Shown piece after piece: positions 49,825 through 60,830 of a DNA stretch of 64,000 nucleotides. The translations under genes and the position numbers were made by a program. Below the pieces are notes generated by a model. The model saw only the letters and a program-made list of their open reading frames with translations. It was not told the DNA's origin and searched no databases. Each line of letters opens with the position of its first letter. The first letter of the stretch is position 1. This DNA comes from Sternotherus odoratus (taxonomy: Eukaryota > Chordata > Testudines > Kinosternidae), in NCBI GenBank assembly GCA_032164245.1, contig JAVMKO010000022.1:9485845-9549844 (forward strand). Direction: 5' to 3'.

Positions 49825-50312
49825 ATCTATGACTAGCCATTGTGCTAGAAAATGCTCCGTGAGGTACTGTCCTCCTCCGGCCAGATGGGACCTGCCAGAG
49901 CTTTTCCATCTCTAGTGGCTGGCAGATGAATTTCCTAGGCCTCTACCACTTTTGCCCCCAATCCCTCATGGGGCCGGCCAAATTGTCCCACAATGCTCAG
50001 CAAAAGCGAGTCCAGAGAGCGACCAAGGGAGCTGTGGTGCTATGAACCATGGGGCGCGCAACTGGATCCAGCAGAAGGGAGAGGAGCCATGTCTTGGTTG
50101 CCCAGTCCCCGGATAGACGGCAGTGAAGACACCATGGCCTGTGCATGTTGCGAAGGTTGAGGGGGTGGGAAAGGGAGTAAGCAGCATCCCCGCGGTGACT
50201 TGGAAATGAGCTCAGCAGAGTGGGAAATTGGAGCCCTTCCACTCCATTGGCTGCTGTTCGCATGAGCCGTGTTGTTACTATCTCTTCATCTCTTGCTCTC
50301 TTTCCCTGTTAG

Positions 50313-50413
50313 GTTGCCTCCCGCCCGCACTCCTTAGCTAATGGCTATGAGCTGTTTGAGGTTTCCGAAGAGAGGGATGAAGAGGTGGCCGCTTTTTGCC
50401 ACATGCTCGATGT
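50313..50413 (+). CDS. PIK3C2B: PIK3C2B coding exon, residues about 311-344
   Basis: 101 bp, acceptor CCTGTTAG and donor GTAAGTA, phase 0 in and phase 2 out. It encodes VASRPHSLANGYELFEVSEE followed by RDEEVAAFCHMLDV, against human VGSRPHTVANGHELFEVSEE then RDEEVAAFCHMLDI. This links the disordered N-terminus to the Ras-binding domain. Confidence 0.96.
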
Positions 50414-51710
50414 GTAAGTACCTGGGAGGGACTGAGACGCATTCAAGCCGTCGTTCTGGGCTCTCCCATCCGTTAACCTGTCCTGCAGCGCAGGCCATAA
50501 CTCGGAGGTCTGTCCTCGCACTGGCGGCTGATGGGGATTTAATGACTGTGGCTTCATTAATCTTGGGAGCAGGAAGACGTGCTTTTTGGGGTGCTGCGTG
50601 ATGGCTAAGCAGTGGCACCGGGGAAGGGTCATTCCCGGGGTGCGAGCGAGGCGCAGACGAGTTCTGGGCTGTGGTTGGAATCTTTGGCACGATTCTGTGC
50701 AGAGCGGCGCAGGGAAGGAGGCTGGGGATGGCACCCTGTGGGTGTTTGAAAGCTATAGAAGAGGCATTCGGAGAGACAGCATAAGGATGCCCCTTTCTGC
50801 TCAGTTCAACACTTTGGGGCTGGGAGAGCTTTATAGAGGGACCGCGTGGGGGAGCCGGCAGATATCTTAATATTCAGGGCTACATTGCTGCACGTAGGTG
50901 AGGGAAGGAGGGGGAAGCAAGAGGGGGAACTAAGACCAGTTAGGACTCTCTTAGGCAGATGGTTTCCCAACATAAGGAAACCGAATGCACCAAGGCAAGC
51001 AAAGGGAGGTCTGCTGTCTGGCTAGCTGCACTATCCGCTGGTTTCAAGTCAATATTGAGCATGATATCAGTGATCCCTGCTGGCCACCTGCTTAGTCATT
51101 TCCAACTGGCAATTTCCCAGAGGCGTTGCAAGCCTCCTGTCTGGCGTGGGAGGCGGCTTTGCAGATTAGTTCAGACAGGGCGTTCCGTGCCTAAGGGGTG
51201 GCTTGCAAGGATGCACAAGGGCACAGGGGAGAAATGCAAAACAGGGTGATGGAGGCTGGTATCTCCGCTACAGAGAGAGGGTGGAGTCCAGGACACACCC
51301 CTCCCGAGCTACAGGCCTGAACTGCTAGGAGGAAGGCGGTGCTGATGGTGACAGAGAAAGAGAGGAGCAGGAGGACTCCACTGGCATAGGCCCAAGCAGA
51401 TGGAACTCAGTTTGGGCCAGGTCAAACTCAGGCTGGCCATGAGACACCGGCGAGTAGATATCAGAGACAGGACTGCATGGACGGAGGGGAGTTGGGGGAG
51501 AGAGAGAGAGAGATGGTGGGAGTCACTAGTGTTGGCCATGTGAGCCGACGAGATCACTTGGAGCTAGAGAGGAGAAGAGGCCAGCAGAGAGTCCCCTGGG
51601 GCCTCTATGGAAACGGGGAGAGAGGAAGGGGAGCATCCCCCACCCTTTATGGGATGGGGCAGGGATCTCTAACTCTTCTTCTCTCCCCATCCCCCCACTT
51701 CTGCCTGCAG
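50414..51710 (+). other. PIK3C2B: PIK3C2B intron
   Basis: About 1.3 kb with a good GTAAGTA donor and CTGCCTGCAG acceptor. I recognise no repeat or exon inside it. Confidence 0.8.
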
Positions 51711-51865
51711 TTTGAGATCCGGCTACAGCACCGAGGACTATTCCCTCACGGGCTTTGTCTGGAGCACCGTCAACCTCAGTCCTGAGCACCTGGGTCACGG
51801 CATCAGCCTGAAGGTGACCGTGGTGTGCGAGAGTGTGCAGGAGCCGCTCACTTTCACCTGTGATT
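51711..51865 (+). CDS. PIK3C2B: PIK3C2B coding exon, start of the Ras-binding domain
   Basis: 155 bp, phase 2 in and phase 1 out, donor GTAAGT. With two bases carried in it encodes LRSGYSTEDYSLTGFVWSTV then NLSPEHLGHGISLKVTVVCE and SVQEPLTFTCD. Human reads LRSGSDIQDYFLTGYVWSAV then LKVTVLCDRLQEALTFTC, so several surface positions differ but the framework is clear. Confidence 0.95.
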
Positions 51866-52822
51866 GTAAGTCCCTGCTTGGGTAGTAAGTATGGTGCTTT
51901 GCTGCCCCCGTGTCCACCTGCGAACATGGGGTCCTCGTGCTGGGAGAAACCCACACCTCCTCTGGTCTCCACAGCAACGGGGGGGCTAAGATGGCCACCA
52001 TCACCAGCTCAAGTGGTGGCGTGTTCTGCCTCCTCCTGCAGATTCATCTTCCAGCTCCTATGGGACAGACATGATCCTGGTGACACTGGCTCCTCACCCA
52101 GAGGAGAGTGTCTGTGTTGCCCCCATGGGCAGATATGTGCTAGAGATGGCCATCCCCTTCCCCCCCCCCCTGTCTAAACTCTGGGTTCTGAATTTCTCCG
52201 TGTCCCCCTGTGATGGGCAGCACCAAATGCTGCATCTGAGAAGGCCACATGGGGGTTGAGATCCAGGTGCAGATGTGTCCGCTCGTTTTCGTTCTCCATC
52301 ACGGCATGTGCACCAAGATCTCTGGTCCTCTTGTGATCGTGGTTGCTTGGATACAACTCAGGCAGGATAAGTCTTAAATTACAGGCCTGATCCAAAACCC
52401 ATTGATGTTAATAGGAGTGTCTCCACTGACTTTGATGGGCCATGGGCCGCTTGTGGCCCAATCAGCACACAGCTATAATATCTTCAGGGCCATACGAGTA
52501 GTATATATATTGCGTGGATGTGGCCCACGTGACACACGGAGAGCTGCATACGTTCCACAGTAGTAAATAGGATGAGAACCACTGCCCTAGGCGGTGGCCA
52601 ACCCCATGGTTTAGACGCTGCCCGGTGTCTCGCCAGGCAGGAATGGGGCACTGTGGAAGCAGCGTGCACTTTCTTGCCTGACTCCACCTCCAGCTGGGTG
52701 CAGGGTGGTATTATGGGGAGCAGAGTCACTGATCGGAGAGATGTGAGTGGGATGGGGAGCCCCTGAAAACCGTGGCCTGAGGCTCTCTCCTTGCTGGGTT
52801 TGTTCCCTCCCCACCCCTGCAG
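51866..52822 (+). other. PIK3C2B: PIK3C2B intron
   Basis: About 1 kb. Near 52378-52450 lies an old palindromic amniote repeat ('aggcctgatccaaaacccat' with 'cactgactttgatgggcca'). Nothing else is recognised. Confidence 0.75.
52378..52450. repeat. Old palindromic amniote repeat
   Basis: 'gatccaaaacccattgatgt' is followed by its degraded complement 'ctgactttgatgggccat'. Related fragments occur near 6060-6180 and 35935-36030. Confidence 0.5.
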
Positions 52823-52943
52823 GCTCCTCCACGGTGGACCTACTCATCTACCAGACGCTGTGCTACACGTACGACGAGCTGCTTGGCATTGACGTGGACG
52901 ACTTCGTGCTCAAGCTCTGTGGCCTGGAGGAGTTCCTGCAAAA
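52823..52943 (+). CDS. PIK3C2B: PIK3C2B coding exon, Ras-binding domain
   Basis: 121 bp, acceptor CCCTGCAG and donor GTGAGTG, phase 1 in and phase 2 out. It encodes CSSTVDLLIYQTLCYTYDEL followed by LGIDVDDFVLKLCGLEEFLQ. Human has CSSTVDLLIYQTLCYTHDDL then RNVDVGDFVLKPCGLEEFLQ. The domain binds activated Ras-family GTPases in class I and II PI3Ks. Confidence 0.97.
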
Positions 52944-53969
52944 GTGAGTGAGCAAGCGGTGGCCGGCCGCACGTAGGGACTGCAGCCAGCCTGCCCTGGT
53001 GCACCCAGAACACCCCTGGTGCCTGGGGGAGCCGTGGGCGGTGGGGAGCTGTCGAACCCTTGCTGCGCGAGGTGCAGAAAAAGGGGAGCCAGCCCCCAAA
53101 CATCTTCCTCTGTCTCCTCTTTCCTTTGTCCTTCCTTTTGTGCTCCTTTGCACAGTCACATGGCAAGCCCTATGGTCGCTCTTGGGCCCAGCCCCTCCCA
53201 CTTTCCGCAGGGCAGTACGTCTCCTGAATGGGTCAGTGCTGTGCAACAGCTGGGTTTATTGGAGCGCAAGTCAGGAGCCCCCTGGATTAGTCCGTTTCCT
53301 GCCTCCCAGCATCACTGGGGACTCGCCTGCCAAGAAAGGCAGGAGCCTTATCCTCCTGCTGCAGGATAAAAGTAACTCCCATTGACCCCATAGGATGGGG
53401 AGCTCATGTTTGGAGAATATTAGAGAGGCCAAGAAAAGCTCTTGAAAGACTAATAAAAATCCTGATGATACTCAGCGAAGTGACTGGGGCAGGCAGTCGA
53501 GTCAAGAGCTTAAGTTTTAGTATTTATTTTTAAGTGGTTGGCAAAAGGCTGCCAGCGGGGCCGGCTGAACGGGGTAAAAGGCAATTGGGAGGGGGCGGGG
53601 GAAGGGGATTTTGAAAATGGCTTGGTTTTGCCAAATTTTCCTGCTGTGACCCTGTTTTGCTTTTATGATGAAAACCCCCAAATGTGCTGGTGCTTCCTCC
53701 CATTTGGGAAGCTGAAAAACGTCAAACAAAATGCCGCTTTTTGTTTAAAAAAGAAGACTCCCTGGAGAGGGGATTTTACCGGAATATGTTTGCCCAGCTG
53801 TGGTGAGAGCCTGTTTAACCTTTGTGGAAGGCATGGGACCCCTGAAATGACCCCAAAACCTCCATCTCCATTAGAGAGGAGGGCCCACAAAACAAATAAG
53901 AGGCCAGCAAAATACATGGACAAATAAAGTCTAGGTAAACGAAAGGGGGAACCAGTGGGGATTAAGGAA

Positions 53970-54095
53970 CCAAGAGATTGTAAATTCTTGAGGCAGGGAC
54001 CGTCTCTGTTCTGTATTTGTACAGCTCCTAGCACAGTGGGGCCTGGTCCATGACTGGGTTTCCTAGGCTCTACAGCAACACCGGTAATAAATAAT
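53970..54095 (+). repeat. SINE 3' tail, plus strand
   Basis: 'cttgaggcagggaccgtctc', 'gtacagctcctagcacagtg' and a closing 'gtaataaataat' match the tail of the MIR-like copies. Confidence 0.65.
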
Positions 54096-56285
54096 CCTGT
54101 GAGGAAAGGTCCCATGGTGACCGATGTCCTCTGCATAGCCACAGGACAAGTGTGAATGCACGATTTCCCAGGCTGCCCTGCTTTGTCTCCCCAGGTGGGA
54201 CCACGTCTAGGAGGGAAGAGATTCCATTCCATCTACATGGCCCGTTCTGTCCTTGTTGGGGTGCTCAGTTAGTGCTAGTGGCTGGTTTTTGTGGTGTGGA
54301 CACACATCCTTGGGGACCTAGACTGAGACCTACCTTCTTGATTTCGAATGGGCCACCAAGCAGCCTGAAGGCACTAACAGGCTCTAACAATGCCCTGGTG
54401 GTGAAAGCCTCCTTGCCCCCGAGCCATCTGCTGTCCCCCACTTTGGCTTTTTCCTTTTAACTCTCGTTTTACTCCTGTGTGTTCTGAGCTCCTAGCAAAA
54501 CGAGGATGCTCAGGGGGTCACTGGAGCAGTGGCTGGCCAGTGACTGAGGTCACCCCACTTGTCATTCATAACCATTAAGTGTCAGTCTCTCCATGACGGA
54601 GTTAACCATAGTTGGTGGCTTTCGTTTTGCCTCTTCAGAGCTTGTGGGCCAGTAATGATGCCGGAGAGTGCGATCTGGCAAGTGAAACCCCCCTATTATC
54701 CTGTCTGGGCTGTCAGTGAACAGACTTTTAAACCGCATAGAGTCCTCAGCAGAGGATGGCTTGGAGCGTTCAGGAGACCAGATCCAAGGGAATAAACCGC
54801 CCAGACCAGTTTGCTTTCCAGCATGGAAAGCAATAAAAGCTTTCTAGTCTCAGGGCTATTTCCTGCTCTTCTGCAGCCCTGGCAGGCTCTACTGTAGCTT
54901 TAACCACAGGCTGGCTTTCTCTGCAGGAATAGAGGGAAGAATCTGTATGTACATGGCTTAGAGAGCGAAGTCTCAGGTTTGGCATCACTATACTTCCTGA
55001 AACCACAGGTTTTAATCCTAGCAGGGGCAGCTCAGCCTTTCATCCTTCAAGGTAGGAGTCAAGTACTACTGAGGTTCTTGACTGCTGCACATGGGCATTA
55101 AAGATCACCTAGTGCTCTTTGCAATTGCAGCCATTTGCCCTGATACAAACTTCCCCTCCCTGCTTTTTGACTTTGCCTCCACCCCAGAGGTGGCTGCATT
55201 TCATGGGCGGAGGAAGGTTTTTTTCTGTATATAAGCTATCTGTAAAGCTCCTTAGGATGAAAGGTGTTTGAGTGCAAAATCACATAGATGTGACATCCGT
55301 GGCTATATGGGCAAATAAAGGATGTTCTGCTAATTACAGACAATAAACCAGAACAAGCTGCCCTAAGAACCCAACTCTGCTTCAACAAAGTCATTGAGAG
55401 CTTTGCTATTGACTTGACTGGCCACAGAATTAGATCCAGAAGGGGCTGTTGGGAAGTCTCCTTGTGCCGGGGAATCTCCTAGTTGGCTCCATTCCAGCCA
55501 TTCCCCACCCTCTGCATAAAGGGCGTGATTAGGATTGGGCACGGGGTGAGGCTGTGCTCCAGCAAATCTTGCCCACCGGGCAGAATGCTCCTAGTTGCTC
55601 CAGCCCTTTAAAGCTCCCCTTCCTCTTAGAATCACCTTTGCCCTGTTTTCCATCTGCCCCGAACTTGTGGAATAAGCCCAATATCTATTAATGTGTGTGT
55701 GTATTAGAGAGGGCCGTGTGCAAACCATATATATTAAATAGCCCTATTTACCAAAGCGAATAGATATATGACCTATATAGAAAATCTCCTCGGACGATTG
55801 CCATTGCAACTGCAGTGGATTGCTGGAAATGTCTGTCTCCGGGGGGAGTCTGGCCAGCCTTGAGGGGAAAACTCTGCCAGTTGAGAACTGGCAAGACCAT
55901 TCCAGCCTCCGAGCTAAGGGACCAAGACGAGCTGCAAATTCTCCTCGCTAGGCGCTGGGCCTTTTCTACCGATGCTGTCAGCGTCAGCAGAAAAATCGTC
56001 TTCCTTTGTGTATGAGCCTTAACCAGAAGCAGCCTCCCTCTGAAAAAGTAATTTACATCAGATGAGGGAATAATGCTCCCAGCTTGTCATCTACAGGCTC
56101 CTCCTGGGCTTTTTTTCTCTTTCTCAAAAGGATCTGGTGTACGGTTCCAAAGAGAGGAGACAGCTTTTTCTCTCATCCTTGCATCCAAAGCACAAATTGA
56201 TTGCAGAGGGTGGCAGAGAAAGGCGATGTTGAAAACTTTAGCACAGGCACTAAAGGGTGCCTGATGTCAGCTTTCCTTCGGGGAG

Positions 56286-56545
56286 GGAGGAAGGCTGAGC
56301 TCGTGGTTAAGGCACTGAGTTGGAACTCAGGAGAGTGGAATTCCAATCCTGGCTCTGCCACAGACTCACTCCCTCTGTAACCTTGGGCAAGTCACTTCAT
56401 CCCTCTCCGTGCTTCAGTTCCCTAGCTATAAAAGAGGTTATCATATTTTCTTTCTCCTACCCTTTGTCTGTTTAGAGAGTGAACTCTTCAAGACAGGGAC
56501 TGTATCTTATTTGTATGTACAGCATCAAGCACCATGGGGAGCCGA
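56286..56545 (+). repeat. MIR-like SINE, plus strand, nearly complete
   Basis: Opens with a tRNA-like 'gctcgtggttaaggcactga' and 'ggaattccaatcctggctct' (B-box-like), continues through 'cttgggcaagtcacttcatc' and ends with 'tgtacagcatcaagcaccat'. The most complete SINE copy in the window. Confidence 0.75.
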
Positions 56546-57100
56546 TAGGCTAGAATCATACAAAGAAGTCCTTTTTTTCAGCTGTCTAATCAACATGCCC
56601 TGCTCATCGCTGGGCGTCTTTGCACACATTTGGCAATGCCGCAGCTCATCTTTGCTATGGGCTGTGTCCCCTCTTGGCAGGGAGCAGCATGTCTTGGGGA
56701 CAGAGCAAAGATGTTCCCCGTCTCTCCTTCTCCCCACCCCACTCTGAAGGGTCCCTAATGAGCTGGGGTGGGAATTCTCTGCTCTATCTCACTGGTCTCC
56801 TGGAAGGACCTTGGAGGAAGGCCCATGAACAAAGCCACATTGTTTCTGATCTTTTCTCCCCCCCTCCTTCCTCTAAAATGCAGTAGATGCCAGGAGTGCT
56901 CAAAGCCTCTCCTAGCTGTTTTGGCCAACCAGGCTGCTCAGCAATCAGAAAACATCCTACCCTGACACGTCGGTTTGTGGAATCTCCGGGCTCGATTCTT
57001 CTCTCACTCACGCCCAGTGCAAAGCAGGAGCAAGTCCACTGAAGTCAGTAGAGGTGTACTGGTGTAAACTCAGTGTTCAGTGGGGGGAAAGGTGCCTCGC

Positions 57101-57163
57101 TGAGGACTGAAGTCCCTTCTCCAGCAGGTATAACATCAGCTGGAGAAGGGACTTCTGTCCTCA
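57101..57163. repeat. 63-bp hairpin
   Basis: GAAGTCCCTTCTCCAGC pairs perfectly with GCTGGAGAAGGGACTTC around a 13-base loop, and the stem extends as TGAGGAC/GTCCTCA with one mismatch pair. No transposon ends are seen. Confidence 0.85.
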
Positions 57164-58152
57164 CCAGGCTCCCTTTGCCCCTGATCCAGAGAGATGAGAC
57201 GGGAACTCCTTTTCCACGGCCTGTTCAAACTTTGCCACTTTCAGTGGTGGCTTTTGTGAAGGAGGCACCAAGCTGACTGAGACGCAGCAAACTCACGTCA
57301 CTCCTGTCAGTACTCACCGGTGCTGAATTGGAGTCAGTGATACTGAACCAAAAGGCCTTATAACCATTCGCCCCTTCACTATGCTAGATATAGGCTGTGT
57401 GCTCCAATCACTCCTCCTCCACACCCCTTCCTACACCCTACTATTTCCGGGCCATCGGCTTGCAGGTGTTTTGACTCTGTTTCCCCCTCCCTGTGCACTC
57501 TAATTTTGGGGGCACCATTTCAGCACCTGCTGCTTCCAGATGCGGCCCTTCAGCCAGGCCAGGCTGGACCCGGCGTCTGGTTTGACCGAGTTTGGGCATT
57601 ACTGAGTTTGTACGTGACAGTCGCCACTTGGGCTTCCTGTATTGTAGGGCTTTGCCCAGCCCCCACTGTAAGTTAGTACAAGCTCTTGGTGGCTCTTATT
57701 TATGCTGTGCTTCCCTTGGCCACCCATGTGTAACCAAGAATGAGGCCGAGAGACCCTGGTCAGCAAGTGCTGCTTCTCCCCTGCTGCATCCCCATGGTTT
57801 ATATTAACCGGGGAAGCTCCTCTTTTCACCCTTTCAGCCCTCTTGAGTGAGGGCCCATTTTTCAGTGGGGTGAGGAGCTGAGAGGGCAAGTGCCTCTATA
57901 AATTGCTAACTAATCCCCATAACGGCTGTTTTAAAAAGGGTGGGGTTGGAGTGACTTAAGCAGCCAGGCATTGGCAGGGCTGGAGTTAGAACCCAGCCAC
58001 TCCTGTTCCCCAGTGCTTCGCTCCATCTGCTAGAGGCCCGGAAGATCCTTATCGAAGCGGAGGTCTTGAATTTCCAGGCCTTTCCCCTCTGAAGCCTGTG
58101 CCACAGGTTGGAAGGGGGACCACAGCTGTCTTTTTTTGGTTCATCCTTCCAG

Positions 58153-58264
58153 CAAACACGCCCTGGGCAGCCACGAATACATCCAGCACTGCAGGAAGTT
58201 TGACATTGACATCCGGCTGCAGCTGATGAAGAGGAAGGCAGTGCGCAGTGACCTTGCCAGGACG
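58153..58264 (+). CDS. PIK3C2B: PIK3C2B coding exon, end of the Ras-binding domain
   Basis: 112 bp, acceptor CCTTCCAG and donor GTGAGC, phase 2 in and phase 0 out. It encodes NKHALGSHEYIQHCRKFDID then IRLQLMKRKAVRSDLART. Human is nearly identical, with QYC for QHC and MEQKVVRS for MKRKAVRS. Confidence 0.97.
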
Positions 58265-59149
58265 GTGAGCACCTGCGCTCAAGGGGGAACTGAGAACGCA
58301 CTGAACTGATGCATGCTGTCGCCACTGCTTGGTGCATTGATCTCCACCGCTGACAGGGCAGGGAGGGGGGGTCACCGGCTATCCCGGGGTTGCTGATTTT
58401 GGGGGACAAGCCCGTGACTGCGACCCCCTGCAAAACGCTGTTTCATCAGCTCCCTTCCAGCAGCTTTGGTTCTGCGGCTGCTTGCCGCCTCGACCCCTGC
58501 TCACCACCAGCTGAAAGTTCCCTACTCCCTGCCTTTCCCATTGCAACCAGGGCTTACTTTGGGAGTGCTCATTTAGACCAGCTTCTAAACTCCAGCAATT
58601 CATCCTTGAAGCCTTCCCAAATGCAGAGAGATTTGCTAGGCATGGCTCTACAGAGGAAGCCATGAATGTTAGAGATGGAAAAGACCCATTAGATACACCT
58701 AGTCTATCCCCTGCCGAGTGTGAGATTGTCCCTTACATCTGTCCACACTACTTCTAAATGTACCAAGCCAATGGGCTCTGGGGGTACTACTCCAAAGCCC
58801 TGCAGGTGTCAGGAAACGTTCCCCGATTATTGTCAGTGTAGGTTGTCCCTTATATTAATTTAGTCACAACACTCTCAGCTAGAAGCCGTTGGCCCATCTC
58901 AGTGAGCCCTCCAAAGCCAGGAGTCGCTACATGCGTCTCAGCAGACTTGGGACTAGTGGTGGAGATCTTCAAAGATACTTACTCTTCAGTGGGAGGTTGC
59001 TATCTCAAATGACTTCAGTGACTTTGCAGATGTCAGCCAGAGTCGTTCACGTATCCGCAGAGTGCTATTCGGTACAGCCAGCATCCCTGACCAGGAGGGG
59101 TTAACGCTAGCAGATCAGATGCACCTGAACAGGTCTCTTTCTCCCACAG
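58265..59149 (+). other. PIK3C2B: PIK3C2B intron
   Basis: About 0.9 kb, of which 58658-58862 is a reversed CR1/L3-like fragment. Nothing else is recognised. Confidence 0.75.
58658..58862 (-). mobile_element. CR1-like LINE fragment, minus strand
   Basis: 'gaatgttagagatggaaaag' and 'acacctagtctatcccctgc' match the reversed 3' end of an old CR1/L3-type LINE, followed by degraded sequence. Confidence 0.6.
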
Positions 59150-59229
59150 GTGAACGATGACCAGAGCCCTTCCACGCTCAACCATTACATTCACCTGCAG
59201 GAGAGGCCAATCAAGCAGACCATCAGCAG
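59150..59229 (+). CDS. PIK3C2B: PIK3C2B coding exon
   Basis: 80 bp, acceptor TCCCACAG and donor GTAAAG, phase 0 in and phase 2 out. It encodes VNDDQSPSTLNHYIHLQERP then IKQTIS, plus two bases of an arginine codon. Human reads VNDDQSPSTLNYLVHLQERP then VKQTISR. Lies between the Ras-binding and C2 domains. Confidence 0.96.
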
Positions 59230-59482
59230 GTAAAGAGGAGGGGACAGGCGGTGATGTGAGGGGTACAACTCCCATTTGGGGCAGGGAAGGCGTTGGAAGG
59301 GTTGAGCAGGAGGATGGAGGAAAATAAATGGATCCAGGCAGCAAGGCACTTGTGCTGCTTTCCTGGGGCTGCACTTGAATGCCGTCTGCATGAGAGGGAT
59401 GGGCTGTCCAGTGAGAAGTGGTGCAAAGATGCCGCCATAGCTACTTCTCATGCTGAGTTCTCTCCTATCTCCTCCAATCCAG
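59230..59482 (+). other. PIK3C2B: PIK3C2B intron
   Basis: A 253-bp intron with GTAAAG donor and CAATCCAG acceptor. No features are recognised. Confidence 0.85.
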
Positions 59483-59546
59483 GCAGGCCCTGAGTCTCCT
59501 CTTCGACACCTTCCACAATGAGGTTGACACCTTCCTAGCAGCCGAG
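59483..59546 (+). CDS. PIK3C2B: PIK3C2B coding exon
   Basis: 64 bp, phase 2 in and phase 0 out, donor GTGAGT. It encodes RQALSLLFDTFHNEVDTFLA followed by AE, against human RQALSLLFDTYHNEVDAFLL then AD. Short, but fixed by frame continuity on both sides. Confidence 0.95.
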
Positions 59547-60254
59547 GTGAGTGTGGCTTGCCTGGGACAGGATGGGCCTTGTACTTGTACCCACGCCGGT
59601 CAGTCACAGATCACATCTTCTCACACCCCAGACCAACACAGCGATGCCAGGAAAAGTTTGTAGAGTAGATATGGGTTCAGAGTATCCACACACACCATTG
59701 CAACAGCGTCACTAAATCAGTTTAAAACCACACCGTTCGTTAATCCAGTGCAATTTGTGCGTGAAGGCCAGAGTTGTGAGTGCGATTGGACTCCCCAATG
59801 CCAGTCTTAGTGCTTCTAATGATACTTTGCCACTCCACAGCACCTTTCCTCCACAGATCTCAGAGAACCCTTCATTTGTGGGTCAGTGTTCTCCGGTCCC
59901 ATGGAGCTTTCTGTTTTTGGGGTGGGTGGGCGGGTTAGTTAGTTACTTGATTTTCAGTCCTGTCCTCTGGGACCCGGTGCATGTCTGCCAGTCACCCACA
60001 TGCAGGTTTTTCCTGCTACAGCCTAGGGCCAATAAACCTCCCTTGTTTTCACTAGGCATGGCCCCGCCTGTAACAGGATTGCTGACCTAATCCTGAACCT
60101 GAACCTTCTCCGCCTTATTTCACATTATGCTGACTCTCTGCTTCCTCGTTCCAGTCAGGGATCCCTCATCAGGGCCAGAGCTCATCAGTTTTCCAGACCA
60201 GCTTCACAGACACAAGAGGCTGAAATAAGTCTAGAAGAGTGAGCCCCACCTAGG

Positions 60255-60478
60255 GTTAAAGCAGAGAACTGAGTGTCAGGACTCCTGGGTTCTTTTCTGG
60301 TTTTGTCACTGACTCCCCTCAGGCAAGTCGTTTCGCCTCCCTGTGCCTTGATTCCCCATCTGTAAGATGAAGATAGAACTTACCTACGTGCTGGGATGGC
60401 TGTGAGGGTTAAGTCATTAATGATTGTCAAGTGCTTTGAAATCCAACGACGGAAGGAGATACAGAATGTGTATAATTA
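60255..60478 (+). repeat. MIR-like SINE, plus strand
   Basis: 'tgtcaggactcctgggttct', 'cttgattccccatctgtaag' and 'gggatggctgtgagggttaa' match the MIR-like consensus through its 3' half. Confidence 0.75.
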
Positions 60479-60574
60479 CTATGATCCACAAAGAAAGCTG
60501 ATCCTTTATTCTTGGTCATTAATTTTTACAGTCTTTAATTAATAAGAAGACCAGGCACTTGCTCTGTATGCATC

Positions 60575-60745
60575 TTTCATGTGTGGATCTAAAGTGCTTG
60601 GCAAAGGAGGGTAGAGACCATTATCCCCATTTTTACAGATGGGGAAACCGAGGCACAGACCAGTGGCGTGACCTGCTCAGAGTCGCACTGCAGGGCCATG
60701 GGGGGAAGTCAGGTCTCCTGGCTCCCAGCTTGGTGCACTAGACCA
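60575..60745 (-). repeat. MIR-like SINE, minus strand
   Basis: 'tttacagatggggaaaccga' and 'gtcaggtctcctggctccca' are the reverse complement of the SINE. It ends where a hAT-like terminus begins. Confidence 0.7.
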
Positions 60746-60830
60746 GGGATTCCTAAACTTTTTCATAGCATGGGCAGCAGTAGCCCCTCGTGGTAACTCC
60801 AGCTCCAAGGTTTGAGGTGTCTTGGCTGGA
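60745..60830 (+). mobile_element. hAT-like terminal fragment
   Basis: CAGGGATTCCTAAACTTTTT resembles hAT terminal repeats common in turtles. Only one end is recognisable, so the boundary is a guess. Confidence 0.45.

Larger units (their letters stand above)
46351..50312 (+). other. PIK3C2B: PIK3C2B intron after the first coding exon
   Basis: About 4 kb. It contains a MITE-like repeat (about 46490-46790), a MIR-like SINE (49300-49510), a CR1 3' end (49512-49702) and a 121-bp inverted-repeat element (49704-49824). I see no additional exon. Confidence 0.8.
52944..58152 (+). other. PIK3C2B: PIK3C2B intron
   Basis: About 5.2 kb, the longest intron among the internal coding introns. It contains a SINE tail (53970-54095), a MIR-like SINE (56286-56545), an amniote repeat (about 57000-57075) and a hairpin at 57101-57163. 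The open frame at 53663-54232 on the minus strand (189 codons) has no domain that I recognise. Confidence 0.75.

Noticed and set aside
53663..54232. 189-codon minus-strand open frame
   Set aside because: Intronic, overlaps a SINE tail, no domain or homology recognised.
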